Shown one piece after another: positions 37,335-46,932 of a DNA stretch of 64,000 nucleotides. Position 1 is the stretch's first letter. Each line of letters starts with the position of its first letter. The stretch comes from Caldicellulosiruptor diazotrophicus. Its GTDB lineage: Bacteria; Bacillota; Thermoanaerobacteria; Caldicellulosiruptorales; Caldicellulosiruptoraceae. The notes beneath the pieces were generated by a model. It was given only the letters and a program-made list of their open reading frames with translations, was not told the origin of the DNA and searched no databases. Both the position numbers and the translations under genes were made by a program. The stretch covers positions 2,068,001-2,132,000 of the forward strand of contig NZ_AP024480.1 of the NCBI RefSeq assembly GCF_017347585.1, in the 5' to 3' direction.

Positions 37335-38726
37335 CTATTCTTTTGCAAGCCTGTAAATAGCATTCGCATAGATTTTGCTACAAAGGATTAGCCTATCTAT
37401 AAAGATATATTCATCTTTTTGGTGGGCAACCTCTTCATCACCTGGCATATTTGGTCCAAAAGCAACCACATTTTTTGCCCACCTTGCGTATGTTCCACCG
37501 CCAATCACAAGCGGCTGTGTATCGTCATTTGTAAATTCTCTGTAAACCTCAATCAAAGTCCTGATTAAAAAGTGGTCAGATTCAAAATAAAGTGGAGGAA
37601 CGTTTGTCACCAAACGATATTCAATATTATGATCCTGCAGCACTTTCTTTACTTTATTTTCTATCTCCTCATATGAGGTGTCAACTGGATAGCGAACATT
37701 TATTGTAAGGATAACTCTTCCTTTTTCTTTGCGTATTACCCCTGCGTTTAATACGAGCTTTCCTGATTTTTCATCCTCAAATCCAATTGAGAGTTTCTCG
37801 CCAAATACGTCAAATCCAATGTGATTATTGTAAAAGTCAATAAATCTTCTAAACTCATCTTCTTTCGCCCAAAGCTCATCTAAGATATTAAACATATACG
37901 ATATAGCATTTTCACCTTTAAAAGGCAGGCTTCCGTGAGCAGATACTCCCCTTGTAATTATAAATGTCTTACCAGCTTCTTCAAAAACCTCAGCCTTATC
38001 ACTTAGCCCTTTTTTAACAATAATTTCTTTAGCTTTCTTAACATCAAAACTACCTTCGAACCTGCACCTGTCAGGCACCATGTTAGGCCGCTGTCCACCT
38101 TCAATCTCAAATGTATCTTTCACATCTTTTGCCAGCTCAAACACCAGAAAACCTTTTTCACCTTGAATGACAGGAAAATCCGCATCCGGAGTAAAACCAA
38201 CAGTTGGATATTTTGCTCTTTCAAAATAATACTGAAGACACTTAGAGCCACCCTCTTCGTTTGTACCAAAAACAAACCTTAGCTTTCTTTTAAGAGAAAT
38301 CTTCTTTTCTTCGGCAAGTTTTTTAACCACATACATGCCATAAAGAGCTGCCACAGTTGGACCTTTGTCATCAACCGCACCGCGTCCAAAAATTTTACCG
38401 TCCTTTATAACTCCTTCATAAGGTGGTACACTCCATCCTTCCCCTTCGGGTACAACATCTAAATGACCTATAACACTCACATCCTCATTCTGATTCCCAT
38501 AGAAAGCTTCAAGCGCATATCCATCATAATTTTTTGTTTCAAATCCTAATCTTTTGCAAAGATTTTCACACGTAAGTAGCGCATCGTTTATTCCCTTACC
38601 AAACGGCATATTAGGTGCAGGTGTATCCTCAACACTTCTGATTTTTATAAGCTGTAAAGTAGCATTTACTATTTCATCTTTTAAATTTTCAATCTCTTTG
38701 TCTATCAATGCTTTTACTTCATCCAC
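37335..38726 (-). CDS. pepV: Dipeptidase PepV (M20 family)
   Basis: 463-aa cytosolic di-zinc peptidase that cleaves dipeptides and related carnosine-like substrates. Metal and catalytic motifs: VIGHLDVVPEG, GRGAVDDKGP, FGTNEEGGSKC, PDADFPV, and the late GGGTYARWAKN with AHQKDEY. Length is typical of PepV/Sapep. It overlaps the upstream amidase gene by 8 bp, so the two are co-expressed. Confidence 0.93.
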   Translation of the reverse strand: MDEVKALIDKEIENLKDEIVNATLQLIKIRSVEDTPAPNMPFGKGINDALLTCENLCKRLGFETKNYDGYALEAFYGNQNEDVSVIGHLDVVPEGEGWSVPPYEGVIKDGKIFGRGAVDDKGPTVAALYGMYVVKKLAEEKKISLKRKLRFVFGTNEEGGSKCLQYYFERAKYPTVGFTPDADFPVIQGEKGFLVFELAKDVKDTFEIEGGQRPNMVPDRCRFEGSFDVKKAKEIIVKKGLSDKAEVFEEAGKTFIITRGVSAHGSLPFKGENAISYMFNILDELWAKEDEFRRFIDFYNNHIGFDVFGEKLSIGFEDEKSGKLVLNAGVIRKEKGRVILTINVRYPVDTSYEEIENKVKKVLQDHNIEYRLVTNVPPLYFESDHFLIRTLIEVYREFTNDDTQPLVIGGGTYARWAKNVVAFGPNMPGDEEVAHQKDEYIFIDRLILCSKIYANAIYRLAKE

Positions 38727-39480
38727 TTTTTTCCATCTCCTTTTTTTGGTCTAAATAGTTTAAAACTCCTTTCAATATTGAGTATGAAAGCCAATCCTGA
38801 TACTGCTGGCTTTGAAGCAAAGATAGCTCCATCTTGTTTGACATAAAACCACATTCCACCAATATAGCAGGAATTTTGAGGTTTTTTAGGATATACACAT
38901 CTATTGGTTTTGGCTGTCGTCTATTTACAAGTCCATTTGGCATATATCTTAGCTCATTTTGAACAAACAAAGCAAGTTTTTTCGCCTCTTCATTTGACTT
39001 GTCATAAAACACTTGAGCACCAAAGTACTTGCTCACTGGAAAGCTGTTTAAATGAATAGAAATAAAAATCTGAGGATTATTTTCTAAAACAATCTCTTTT
39101 CTCTTTTTCAGGTCATGCGCCTTTTTATCATATTCGCTCAAATCGTCTTCTGTTGAACGTGTAAGAAGAACCTTAAAGCCAAACATCTCAAAATATCCCT
39201 TCAATTTTCTCGCAATCTGAAGGTTTATCACAGATTCTTTTATATCACCGCTCACTGCACCCGGGTCAAAACCACCGTGTCCAGGGTCAATAATAATTAG
39301 ATTTCGTGTTTGATAATTATTTTCGCTAAATATCTCAGCAATTTTTGAAATATTGGTATTCAAAAATAAAAAAACTTTAAAAACTATAAAAGTTAAAATT
39401 GCCACGTAAACTGAAAATAGCTTTACTTTTTTATTTTTCAACTCCTTATGCCTTCCTTTATCTTTATCTCCTATTTTCAT
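38719..39480 (-). CDS. cwlD: N-acetylmuramoyl-L-alanine amidase (CwlD-like)
   Basis: 253 aa. An N-terminal transmembrane anchor or signal (about 22-44) precedes an Amidase_3 zinc domain: IIDPGHGGFDPGA, QIARKLKGYFE, FISIHLNSF, ILVECGFMSN. Zinc ligands are the His in DPGHGG, Glu in KESVINLQ, and His in SIHLN; the catalytic Glu is in VECGF. It cleaves the amide between MurNAc and the peptide stem. CwlD makes muramic-delta-lactam in spore cortex in Bacillus; here a general wall role is as likely. Confidence 0.85.
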   Translation of the reverse strand: MKIGDKDKGRHKELKNKKVKLFSVYVAILTFIVFKVFLFLNTNISKIAEIFSENNYQTRNLIIIDPGHGGFDPGAVSGDIKESVINLQIARKLKGYFEMFGFKVLLTRSTEDDLSEYDKKAHDLKKRKEIVLENNPQIFISIHLNSFPVSKYFGAQVFYDKSNEEAKKLALFVQNELRYMPNGLVNRRQPKPIDVYILKNLKIPAILVECGFMSNKMELSLLQSQQYQDWLSYSILKGVLNYLDQKKEMEKSG

Positions 39481-39482
39481 AA

Positions 39483-40184
39483 TTAAATTTTATGCTCATC
39501 CTCTTCTTCTTTATCATTCTGCAAAAATTCTTTTATTGTCTTTGCAAAAAGAACTGGCGTGAGGGATATAACAATCACCAAACACAAGCTCAAATAAAAT
39601 CCTTTAGAAAACGGTCTTAAGATATTTTCACCAAGATAAGCATACAAAAAACATGCAGGTACTGTTCCAATAAAGGTGGCAAGTATAAAGTCTCTGTACC
39701 TTATCTTTGAAAGACCACATATATAGTTTATAGCGTCATAAGGGAGGATAGGCACAAGCCTCAAAAGTAGTATGATTAAAAAACCTTTCTGGGCTATCTT
39801 CTTGCTAACATTAGAAAACTTTGTGTTTTTTAACTTTTTTTGTACATAGTCTTTACCAAAATACCTTGCAAACACAAAGCCAATGGTAGATGAAAGAAGA
39901 GTACCTACAATTAAAATAAGTGAACCTAGTAATGTGCCAAATGAAAGTCCTGCCGCCAGCATAAATACTCCGGCAGGAATAAATATCACAAAAGATTTTA
40001 CTGAGTATAGAATTAAAAATGCAATCGGTGACCAAACACCAAAATGGGTAATATACTGTTTTATAAACTTGGGATTTAGCTGATGTTGTTTTTCAGCATA
40101 TATAAGAGCAAATATGGAAAGTACCATGATAAAGATAAATATCCACAATTTTATTTTATCTTTCACTCTTATTTCTTCAACCAT
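39483..40184 (-). CDS. TVP38/TMEM64 (DedA-like) membrane protein
   Basis: 233 aa, about six transmembrane segments, with the VTT/SNARE-associated signature: FIPAGVFMLAAGLSFG, SSTIGFVFARYFGKD, LRLVPILPYDAINYICGLS. Proteins of this family are now thought to move phospholipids or undecaprenyl phosphate across the membrane. The ATG at 40184 (MVEEIRVKDK) has GAGGGTGAT upstream; the longer frame to 40220 would overlap the previous gene. It is 2 nt upstream of cwlD. Confidence 0.87.
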   Translation of the reverse strand: MVEEIRVKDKIKLWIFIFIMVLSIFALIYAEKQHQLNPKFIKQYITHFGVWSPIAFLILYSVKSFVIFIPAGVFMLAAGLSFGTLLGSLILIVGTLLSSTIGFVFARYFGKDYVQKKLKNTKFSNVSKKIAQKGFLIILLLRLVPILPYDAINYICGLSKIRYRDFILATFIGTVPACFLYAYLGENILRPFSKGFYLSLCLVIVISLTPVLFAKTIKEFLQNDKEEEDEHKI

Positions 40185-40203
40185 TTTGATTTTAATCACC
40201 CTC

Positions 40204-42003
40204 TTAGCTGAGGTTCTCAAATATCATACTTTCCATAAAAAATTTGTTAAATTCTGCAGAATTTGAAAGTTCTATATAATTTACTTTCTTTACTATCTCC
40301 TGTGCTTCAAACTCCATTTTTTTACTTAAAAGTACAAGTAAAGCTCCCGCACCAGCACTGTTTCCAACAAGAATTATCTTGTTTTGCAATTTTTTGGGGA
40401 TGATACCAATTTCAACGGCTGACCATGGATTTATGTAATTTCCAAAACCACCAGCTAAATACACATTTTCTATATCATCTTCAGTAATTTTTGCATATTC
40501 AATCATTGTCTTTATCCCAGCTGAGATTGCTGCTTTTGCAAGCTGAATTTCTCTTATATCTCTTTGAGTTATATAAACTGAGTCGGTGATAAAAAAAGCT
40601 TGCTGATTGTTTACTTGTTTTATGTATGATTTATAAACATTATTTTTATCGCAAAACCTGCCAGTTTCATCTATTATAGCTTCTTTCAGCATATAAGCAA
40701 TGACATCCACTACTCCAGAACCACAAATTCCAACTGGCTGTTTTGATCCTATTGTGGTAAAATGTACTTTGCCATTCTCTATTTTAACACTGTCAATTGC
40801 ACCTTCCACTGCGCCCATCCCGCACGAGATGTTAACACCTTCAAATGCAGGCCCTGCGGCAGTTGAACATGCAAGCATAAAGCTACTACTACCAAGCACC
40901 ATCTCACCGTTTGTCCCAAGGTCCAAAAGAAGAGAAACCTTGGGACTCTTATGCAATTTTGTTGAGAGTATTCCCGCAACAATATCTGATCCAACATATG
41001 CTGAGATGCTGCTTAAAATCTCAATAGCACCTGCAGGATTTATTTCAAGCCCCAAGTCATTCGGTTTTGCATAAACACTTTCAGTAAAAACTGGAACAAA
41101 AGGGGAAACAGCAATTGTCTGAGGGTCAACTCCTAAAAGAAGGTGTAGCATTGTTGGGTTACCAACAAAAACTATGCGAAGAATATCATCTTGAGAGATA
41201 TAGTTTCTACTAGTAAGAATTTGAATTGATTCATTTAATGCTTTTATAATCTCGTTTTGAAGAATAAAAAGCCCTTCTTCTTTTTCCTTTGCAAAATCTA
41301 TCCGGGAGATGACATCTGCACCAAATTTTTTTTGTGGATTTATAAAAGAGTAAAAATCTACTACTTCTTTTTTAACCATATCAACAAGATAACAAACAAC
41401 AGTAGTTGTTCCAACATCCACAGCAAGACCAAATGCCAAGGAAGAATTTTTCACATCCACAACCTCATCTGAATATATAATTGCATAAAACTCCTGTTCT
41501 TTTAGTCTTGCAAGCTTTTGTAAGGTTCTTGGCAAGATTTTTAGATTGCAATCACCTATAGCCTCTTTCAGTCTCAATTCATAGCTCTTTTGATCATCTA
41601 AGGAAGGTGGCTGCAAAACTACCTTTTTTACAATTATATTATCTTCACGCTCAAAATCATTCAAGGTAAAATGTGAAAGTATATTTGTCTTTTCAGAAGA
41701 TTTTTTCAAAAAGACATCTAAATCTTCACTAATCTCTACTCTGCATGCAAGTCGAACACCACTTGATATCTCATCTTCTCTCAGGTGTCTTTTCTCTTCT
41801 TGCGTAAGATTTTCTAAATAAGGTTTTTGACCCTTTTTAACTCTCACTTTGCACTTTCCACATACACCTTTTCCACCACAGCTTGCTTCAATGTCAAATG
41901 AATTTTTTTGTAGTACATCCAACAGATTTGAGCACTTTTGTACTTCTATCTCTACAACAATCTCATTTTTTGCGTAAACTCTTACAACTGGCATTTTATA
42001 CAC
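40204..42003 (-). CDS. 2Fe-2S/ASKHA-domain activator (RACE, DUF4445 family)
   Basis: About 599 aa. N-terminal plant-type 2Fe-2S domain with SCGGKGVCGKC and a last Cys in VRLACRV, a linker, then an ASKHA ATPase domain (about 190-600) with GLAVDVGTTTVVCY, LLLDLGTNGEMVLG, GICGSGVVDVIAY and YLAGGFGNYI. Such proteins reductively reactivate cob(II)alamin in corrinoid proteins at ATP cost. No corrinoid protein or methyltransferase is in the window, so the client may be a B12-dependent methionine synthase elsewhere. Start GTG 42003 has AAAAGGAG 5 nt upstream; ATG 41994 is possible. It overlaps ytvI by 8 bp. Confidence 0.87.
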   Translation of the reverse strand: MYKMPVVRVYAKNEIVVEIEVQKCSNLLDVLQKNSFDIEASCGGKGVCGKCKVRVKKGQKPYLENLTQEEKRHLREDEISSGVRLACRVEISEDLDVFLKKSSEKTNILSHFTLNDFEREDNIIVKKVVLQPPSLDDQKSYELRLKEAIGDCNLKILPRTLQKLARLKEQEFYAIIYSDEVVDVKNSSLAFGLAVDVGTTTVVCYLVDMVKKEVVDFYSFINPQKKFGADVISRIDFAKEKEEGLFILQNEIIKALNESIQILTSRNYISQDDILRIVFVGNPTMLHLLLGVDPQTIAVSPFVPVFTESVYAKPNDLGLEINPAGAIEILSSISAYVGSDIVAGILSTKLHKSPKVSLLLDLGTNGEMVLGSSSFMLACSTAAGPAFEGVNISCGMGAVEGAIDSVKIENGKVHFTTIGSKQPVGICGSGVVDVIAYMLKEAIIDETGRFCDKNNVYKSYIKQVNNQQAFFITDSVYITQRDIREIQLAKAAISAGIKTMIEYAKITEDDIENVYLAGGFGNYINPWSAVEIGIIPKKLQNKIILVGNSAGAGALLVLLSKKMEFEAQEIVKKVNYIELSNSAEFNKFFMESMIFENLS

Positions 42004-43120
42004 TTTCACTCCTTTTTGACAAAAAAAGATTTTCTCTTACCTTTTTAATTGCACCTGTCTCATACACTGCTTTCAAAAACACAACCAAAAGCGGACCTAT
42101 CACAAATCCCCACGCGCCAAACACTTCAACACCTGCATAGATAGAGACAAGTGTTGTAAATGTTGAAATCCCTACTTGACTTGCAACAATCTTGATAGAC
42201 GCAAATTCTCGAATACCTAAAATTATCAGATAAACAACCAAAAGTTTGATTCCAAAATTAGTGTCTCCAGCTATAAAACTGCCTGCGATCCACGGAAGTA
42301 ATATTATGCCTGATCCTATGATTGGAATTATACTCAACAGCCCCAGAAGAAGGCTTACCACCAAAAAGTAAGGCGCCTTTATTATAGAAAGTCCTACAAG
42401 TCCTGAGAGAAACATTAAAATTGCCAAAATTATCTGAGATTTTGCATAGTCTACAACAGAGTCTATAACTTTAAAAGCAATTGAAGAAAGTTCTCTGTAA
42501 AGCTGGACTGAAAAATTTTGAATTAGCCATGCTCTCATTTTGTGTCTGTCGCGCATAAAGAAAAAGGCTGATAAGATAGAAAAAAACCATACAGTGATAC
42601 CTTTTAAGGTTGCAGGTATAACTTTTATTACCTTTAAACTCATTGTGGCAATCTGGTTGAGTACATTTGTGAGCTCATCAACACCAGATTGAATGAAATT
42701 CACAATAGGTCCTGGCAATCCTGAATATATATTTTTTACACTTGCAAAGAGCTTATCCAAAGTATGGTAGATTTTGTCATAATCAATGTTTTGAAGGCTT
42801 GTAACTAAACTCATACACTCATTTACAAGAATATATATGCCCTCGGCAAGCATAAAACCAAGTATTATGTTCAAAACAATCAGTATAAGAATTGCAGAGA
42901 TTGTCCTGCTTACCTTTCTTTTTTCCAAGTATTTTAAAAGCGGTTCAGACACCTCTGCAATAAAAAGTCCAATAATAACCGGAATGAAAGCTTTTATCAC
43001 AAACCTCACAAAAAGGTCAAATGTCTTTATTAAATATGCACACGAAAAGATAAATGCGCTAATCAGGATGACATAAATCATAGCAACCACAAACCGGTTT
43101 TTTGTAAACTCTTTCATCAT
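41996..43120 (-). CDS. ytvI: AI-2E family membrane protein YtvI
   Basis: 374 aa with about eight transmembrane helices; the family pattern includes an N-terminal pair, ISAFFFMRDRHKMRAWL, then AKSQIILAILMFLSGLVGLSI and GLLSIIPIIGSGIILLPW and a C-terminal GVEVFGAWGFVIGPLLVVF. The family is called AI-2E transporter, but YtvI is linked to sporulation in Bacillus and its substrate is not established. The start overlaps the U32 gene by 4 bp. Confidence 0.87.
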   Translation of the reverse strand: MMKEFTKNRFVVAMIYVILISAFIFSCAYLIKTFDLFVRFVIKAFIPVIIGLFIAEVSEPLLKYLEKRKVSRTISAILILIVLNIILGFMLAEGIYILVNECMSLVTSLQNIDYDKIYHTLDKLFASVKNIYSGLPGPIVNFIQSGVDELTNVLNQIATMSLKVIKVIPATLKGITVWFFSILSAFFFMRDRHKMRAWLIQNFSVQLYRELSSIAFKVIDSVVDYAKSQIILAILMFLSGLVGLSIIKAPYFLVVSLLLGLLSIIPIIGSGIILLPWIAGSFIAGDTNFGIKLLVVYLIILGIREFASIKIVASQVGISTFTTLVSIYAGVEVFGAWGFVIGPLLVVFLKAVYETGAIKKVRENLFLSKRSESV

Positions 43121-45420
43121 GGCAAATAATACCCCTTTGTAATTTTTAGACCAATCTCTTTGTTATCAAAATATCCTTTCAAAGCTTTCTCCATTTCTTT
43201 TTTATTCATGCCTGTAAAGTCAATCCTTAACACATCAGCCGGTACATCCTTGTCGTTTATATACAAAAATGCAGGGTTTAAAATTTCGTTTTTCCCATGC
43301 TGAGTTTTTATGAGTTTTAAAAGCTCACCGTTTCTGTCTTGCAAATATTCTCCCCTTTCAAAAAATTTAAGCCTGTTTATCATCAGAGGAATTCTACCAA
43401 AGACAATTACTTCTATCTCACTTTCTTGTGCGTTTTTGTAAATTTCTATAATTCTTGTTTTAGATAGCTCAACCGAAAGACAGATTCTTTTGCCACCAAG
43501 AAGTTCTAAAAATTTAAATGATGCAGAGTTGGTAATGTTTAAACTAAAATCAAAATAAATCTCAAAATGATTTTTAAATATCTCATACTGTCCAAGGTTT
43601 CTTACCAAAACTTTCTTTATACCTTTTTCTTTTATCTTCTCAACTTCAACCTTTTTCAAATCTTCATCGTGTGTTATTCTGTCAAAATAAGCAACCATGT
43701 TGTCATCTGTTTCCATATCAAAGATTACATTGTAAGGCACATAGATTTCATAGCTTGAAAGACTTAGCGTCTCACACCACTTTTTAAGCTTTTCAAGTTG
43801 CCAAAGTGAATCTACCATGAAAGAAAACCTGTAACTCTTATTAAATGACCTTACACCACCATCACCAAGATACCTTGAAATTTCAATATCTTGTTTTATA
43901 CTTCTTTTGCAAGAGTTAATTATCTTTTGAGAAAGTTTTTCAATCAACACCTTTCTTAGCCTGTTTAGCTCTGAAACCTTCACAAAACAGCCATCTTCAA
44001 TATGCACATCAAAATTTCCCATCTCAAAAATTGTTCCACCCAGTTTTGAAAAGCTGTTAATTACAGCAGCAGATGTAAGCTTTTTCTCTTTTGCCTGCTG
44101 AACAACTCCCCCCTCCTCTTCTACCTCAAATCCATCACTTTTTGCTAAAGCTTTTATCCTTTTCCCTTTTTCTATCCATACCTTGAAATCGACCTTCCTA
44201 AATTTTTTCTCCATCTTCAGATCTTTTTCTATCTCTTTTTCATATTCTTTACTTCTTACAATAAACACTTGACCCTGTGAAAATTCTTTCAATCTCTTTT
44301 TTCTCTCAAAATCAACTTTCACCTCAAATCTTTCGTCATCTTTCTTAACAATATTGTTATTTATTTCAAGAAGAATCTCTTCAAAATTTTTGTTTCTAAA
44401 AGAAATTACATCGCCGTTTGAAAGGTTATATGAAGTCTGCAAAAAAAGTTTTTCATTCTCAAAATAAAATTTTCCAATAAAAAGCCCTGTATTGTTAGGC
44501 GCTTTTTTGAAGATTATGCTGTCTATATCAGTATTTTCTAAATATCCAGTACTAAAGTTCCCCCTGTTGAAAACAAGCAAGAGTTTTCGACTATCAGTGC
44601 TGTCGATTGTTATTGTACCTTTTTCGTAATACATATCAATATATTTTCTATAGATTGAGCTCACAGTGTACACATAATATTGGTCCTTTAATCTTCCCTC
44701 TATCTTGAAAGAGTCAACTCCTGCTTCAATTAGCTTATCTACGTTTTCCAAAAGACAAATGTCCTTTGGTGAAAGAAGATATCCTTCATCAATTTCTTTT
44801 TTCTCCTTACCTAAAAGCTTATAATAAAGCCTGCAAGGCTGGGCACACTGCCCTCTGTTGCCACTTCTTTTGAAAATTATGCTTGAAAAAAGGCACTGAC
44901 CAGAATATGAAATACACAAAGCTCCATGCACAAAAACCTCAAGTTCAATATTACTTTGCTGTCTTATGTTTTTTATCTCATCTATTGAGAGCTCTCTTGA
45001 GAGTATAACTCTCTTTACTCCTAAGCCTTCCAAAAACTTTACCTGAGCCAAGTTATGAACCGTCATCTGTGTACTTGCATGAACAGGCATACCCGGAAAC
45101 TCTTTTAAAATAATAAAGAGTAGACCCAAATCCTGCACAATTACAGCATCAATTCCTTCCTTGTATGCAAATTCTACAAGATTTATAGCTTTGTGCATCT
45201 CATCATTGTAAATTAAGGTATTTATTGTAAGATATATCTTTTTTCTTCTCTCATGACAAAAATCTATGGCTTTTTTGAGCTCATCTTCTGAAAAATTCTT
45301 TGCATACGCCCTTGCTGAAAACTCTTTTGCACCAACATACACGCTGTCAGCCCCAGCTTTTATGGCTGCAACTAATTCTTCAAATCCGCCTGCTGGTGAT
45401 AATAGCTCTACCTTTTTCAT
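43117..45420 (-). CDS. U32 family protein (RlhA/YrrO-like)
   Basis: 767 aa. The U32 domain holds ELLSPAGGFEELVAAIKAGADSVY at the start, HASTQMTVHN, and the cysteine cluster CISYSGQCLFS plus RGQCAQPCR, which form an iron-sulfur site in rRNA hydroxylases of this family (RlhA, 23S C2501). A long C-terminal region (about 390-767) corresponds to the DUF3656-containing long form. The old peptidase label is probably wrong for this subgroup. It overlaps ytvI (downstream) and the phosphoglycerate-mutase-like gene (upstream) by 4 bp each. Confidence 0.87.
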   Translation of the reverse strand: MKKVELLSPAGGFEELVAAIKAGADSVYVGAKEFSARAYAKNFSEDELKKAIDFCHERRKKIYLTINTLIYNDEMHKAINLVEFAYKEGIDAVIVQDLGLLFIILKEFPGMPVHASTQMTVHNLAQVKFLEGLGVKRVILSRELSIDEIKNIRQQSNIELEVFVHGALCISYSGQCLFSSIIFKRSGNRGQCAQPCRLYYKLLGKEKKEIDEGYLLSPKDICLLENVDKLIEAGVDSFKIEGRLKDQYYVYTVSSIYRKYIDMYYEKGTITIDSTDSRKLLLVFNRGNFSTGYLENTDIDSIIFKKAPNNTGLFIGKFYFENEKLFLQTSYNLSNGDVISFRNKNFEEILLEINNNIVKKDDERFEVKVDFERKKRLKEFSQGQVFIVRSKEYEKEIEKDLKMEKKFRKVDFKVWIEKGKRIKALAKSDGFEVEEEGGVVQQAKEKKLTSAAVINSFSKLGGTIFEMGNFDVHIEDGCFVKVSELNRLRKVLIEKLSQKIINSCKRSIKQDIEISRYLGDGGVRSFNKSYRFSFMVDSLWQLEKLKKWCETLSLSSYEIYVPYNVIFDMETDDNMVAYFDRITHDEDLKKVEVEKIKEKGIKKVLVRNLGQYEIFKNHFEIYFDFSLNITNSASFKFLELLGGKRICLSVELSKTRIIEIYKNAQESEIEVIVFGRIPLMINRLKFFERGEYLQDRNGELLKLIKTQHGKNEILNPAFLYINDKDVPADVLRIDFTGMNKKEMEKALKGYFDNKEIGLKITKGYYLP

Positions 45421-46298
45421 TCTTCTTTGTCATCCCTCTGCGTTCTTATTTCGAAGTATTTTAAAATACTGCTATAAATCTGTTCAATTGACTCAATAGC
45501 GAAGATTTCTTTTTTATTTCCATATGCTAAAAAAGGTACTTTATTTTTTGTATGTGTCTTTGTTGACAAATCTTCTATGTTACCGTGGTCAGATGTCACA
45601 ACAAGACAAGCATCCTTAGGAAGATTCTCAATTAAGCTGATTATAAACTCATCTAAAAGTTTTAAAAGTTCTAAAGCTTTTTCCATGTCACATGAGTGTC
45701 CTATGATGTCCGTTTTAAAATGTTCAAACAGAACAAAATTATTTTTCTGTAGTATATTCAAAAGATTTTCAGCTGCTTTTTCAGGGGAAAAAACTGGTAC
45801 TTTATATCCACTTTCAATTAAGACTTGATTTGTGATGTCAAAATATACCCCTTCAGACTTCAAAAGGTCTCCCACTGTTTTGAACCTTATGCCTGCCGTT
45901 AAAGCCATATAACTTGTCACAGACATCTTAAAATTCTTGTCATTTAATATCTTTTGCAAATACTCGTTTCTGTAAACATTTGCAAAGTCTACTTTCAAAC
46001 CGTGCCGGGAAAGAGTAGTAAAGATATTTTGTTTGTCAATTATTTTCTTGAGGCTTAGCGTAATCTGCCCATTGATATGAAACCCTACCTCCTTTGCTGC
46101 GTTTATGCCTGAATAGATTGTAACCTGGCCTGTGGCACTTTGCGGCAGACCTTCAACACCGAGCGTTGCGTCCAAAAACAAGACATTGCCTTCTTTCAAA
46201 AATATTTCATATGCTTTTGGATGATAATAAAAAAAGGGGTTAACTTCACTTTTCTCCCCTTTTCCAACACCGTCCAAAAATACAAAAAGCATTTTCAT
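45417..46298 (-). CDS. Alkaline phosphatase superfamily enzyme, phosphoglycerate-mutase-like
   Basis: 293 aa. The N-terminal LFVFLDGVGKG supplies the first metal Asp; the nucleophilic serine is in LPQSATGQ; the C-terminal metal site is TSDHGNIED, and FEHFKTDIIGHS and KTHTKNKVPF add further ligands. It is about half the size of the cofactor-independent phosphoglycerate mutase and lacks its inserted domain, so the substrate is uncertain. ATG 46298 follows the zapA stop by one base and has GGTGAT upstream; the longer frame to 46322 overlaps zapA. Confidence 0.78.
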   Translation of the reverse strand: MKMLFVFLDGVGKGEKSEVNPFFYYHPKAYEIFLKEGNVLFLDATLGVEGLPQSATGQVTIYSGINAAKEVGFHINGQITLSLKKIIDKQNIFTTLSRHGLKVDFANVYRNEYLQKILNDKNFKMSVTSYMALTAGIRFKTVGDLLKSEGVYFDITNQVLIESGYKVPVFSPEKAAENLLNILQKNNFVLFEHFKTDIIGHSCDMEKALELLKLLDEFIISLIENLPKDACLVVTSDHGNIEDLSTKTHTKNKVPFLAYGNKKEIFAIESIEQIYSSILKYFEIRTQRDDKEE

Positions 46299-46299
46299 T

Positions 46300-46773
46300 T
46301 TATCTATCACCGTCAAATGCATTTATAAAATCATCAAGTTCTTTTTTGGTCTTTTCAAGTTCCTGCTTTGTCTTTTCAAGTTCTTGGTTAAGATTTTGAA
46401 TAATTTCATTTAATTTTTCAATCTCTTGACTTTGCAGCAAAATTTTTTCCTCTGCCACTTTTAATTTCTCTTTATATTCCTCTACCTCTTTTTGATATTT
46501 CTCGCTTTCAACACCTATCTTTGAAAGCTTCTCATCACATTCTAAAAGGTGTTTAAAATACTCATCTGCCACCAAAAAAGCTGTGAGCATTGCAGAAAGA
46601 GATGTTGAAAGCTGAGGCTCGTTAGCTACAACCTCAGACATCTTCTTGTTTATATAATTTGCAATCTTCATTATGTATTCTTCATCTTCGTCAGTCTTTA
46701 ATACATAATTCATACCCGCAATTTTCACTTCAATTCTCTTCAAATTATCTTCTCTCCTGATATTTTCATCCAT
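46300..46773 (-). CDS. zapA: Cell division protein ZapA with coiled-coil extension
   Basis: 157 aa. Residues 10-75 are the ZapA fold (RIEVKIAGMNYVLKTDEDEEYI, ANYINKKMSEV); residues 80-150 form a long coiled coil rich in K, E, L (EVEEYKEKLKVAEEKIL, NLNQELEKTKQELEKTKK). ZapA bundles FtsZ filaments at the division septum. It heads a run of overlapping genes (PGM-like, U32, ytvI, RACE, TVP38, cwlD, pepV), so a single long transcript is likely. Confidence 0.9.
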   Translation of the reverse strand: MDENIRREDNLKRIEVKIAGMNYVLKTDEDEEYIMKIANYINKKMSEVVANEPQLSTSLSAMLTAFLVADEYFKHLLECDEKLSKIGVESEKYQKEVEEYKEKLKVAEEKILLQSQEIEKLNEIIQNLNQELEKTKQELEKTKKELDDFINAFDGDR

Positions 46774-46817
46774 CGGTTCACAATCCTTTAAAAAGCTTTG
46801 AAAGTGTTGTTATCTAT

Positions 46818-46846
46818 ATTATAGTTTTTTTTAGTATTCTTTGCAA
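46818..46846 (-). promoter_or_regulatory. Promoter of the zapA-U32-ytvI operon
   Basis: On the minus strand TTGCAA (46846-46841), 17-bp spacer, TATAAT (46823-46818), 44 nt before the zapA start. Confidence 0.6.
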
Positions 46847-46874
46847 TTGAGATTTGGAAAAGTACTTGTATTAT
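46847..46874 (+). promoter_or_regulatory. Candidate promoter of the aldo/keto reductase gene
   Basis: TTGAGA (46847-46852), 16-bp spacer, TATTAT (46869-46874), directly abutting the divergent zapA -35 box. Confidence 0.45.
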
Positions 46875-46932
46875 TTAATTCAAAAGGATAAAATCAAATT
46901 ATTAAAAATACTTTAAAAGGAGATAACTTAGC

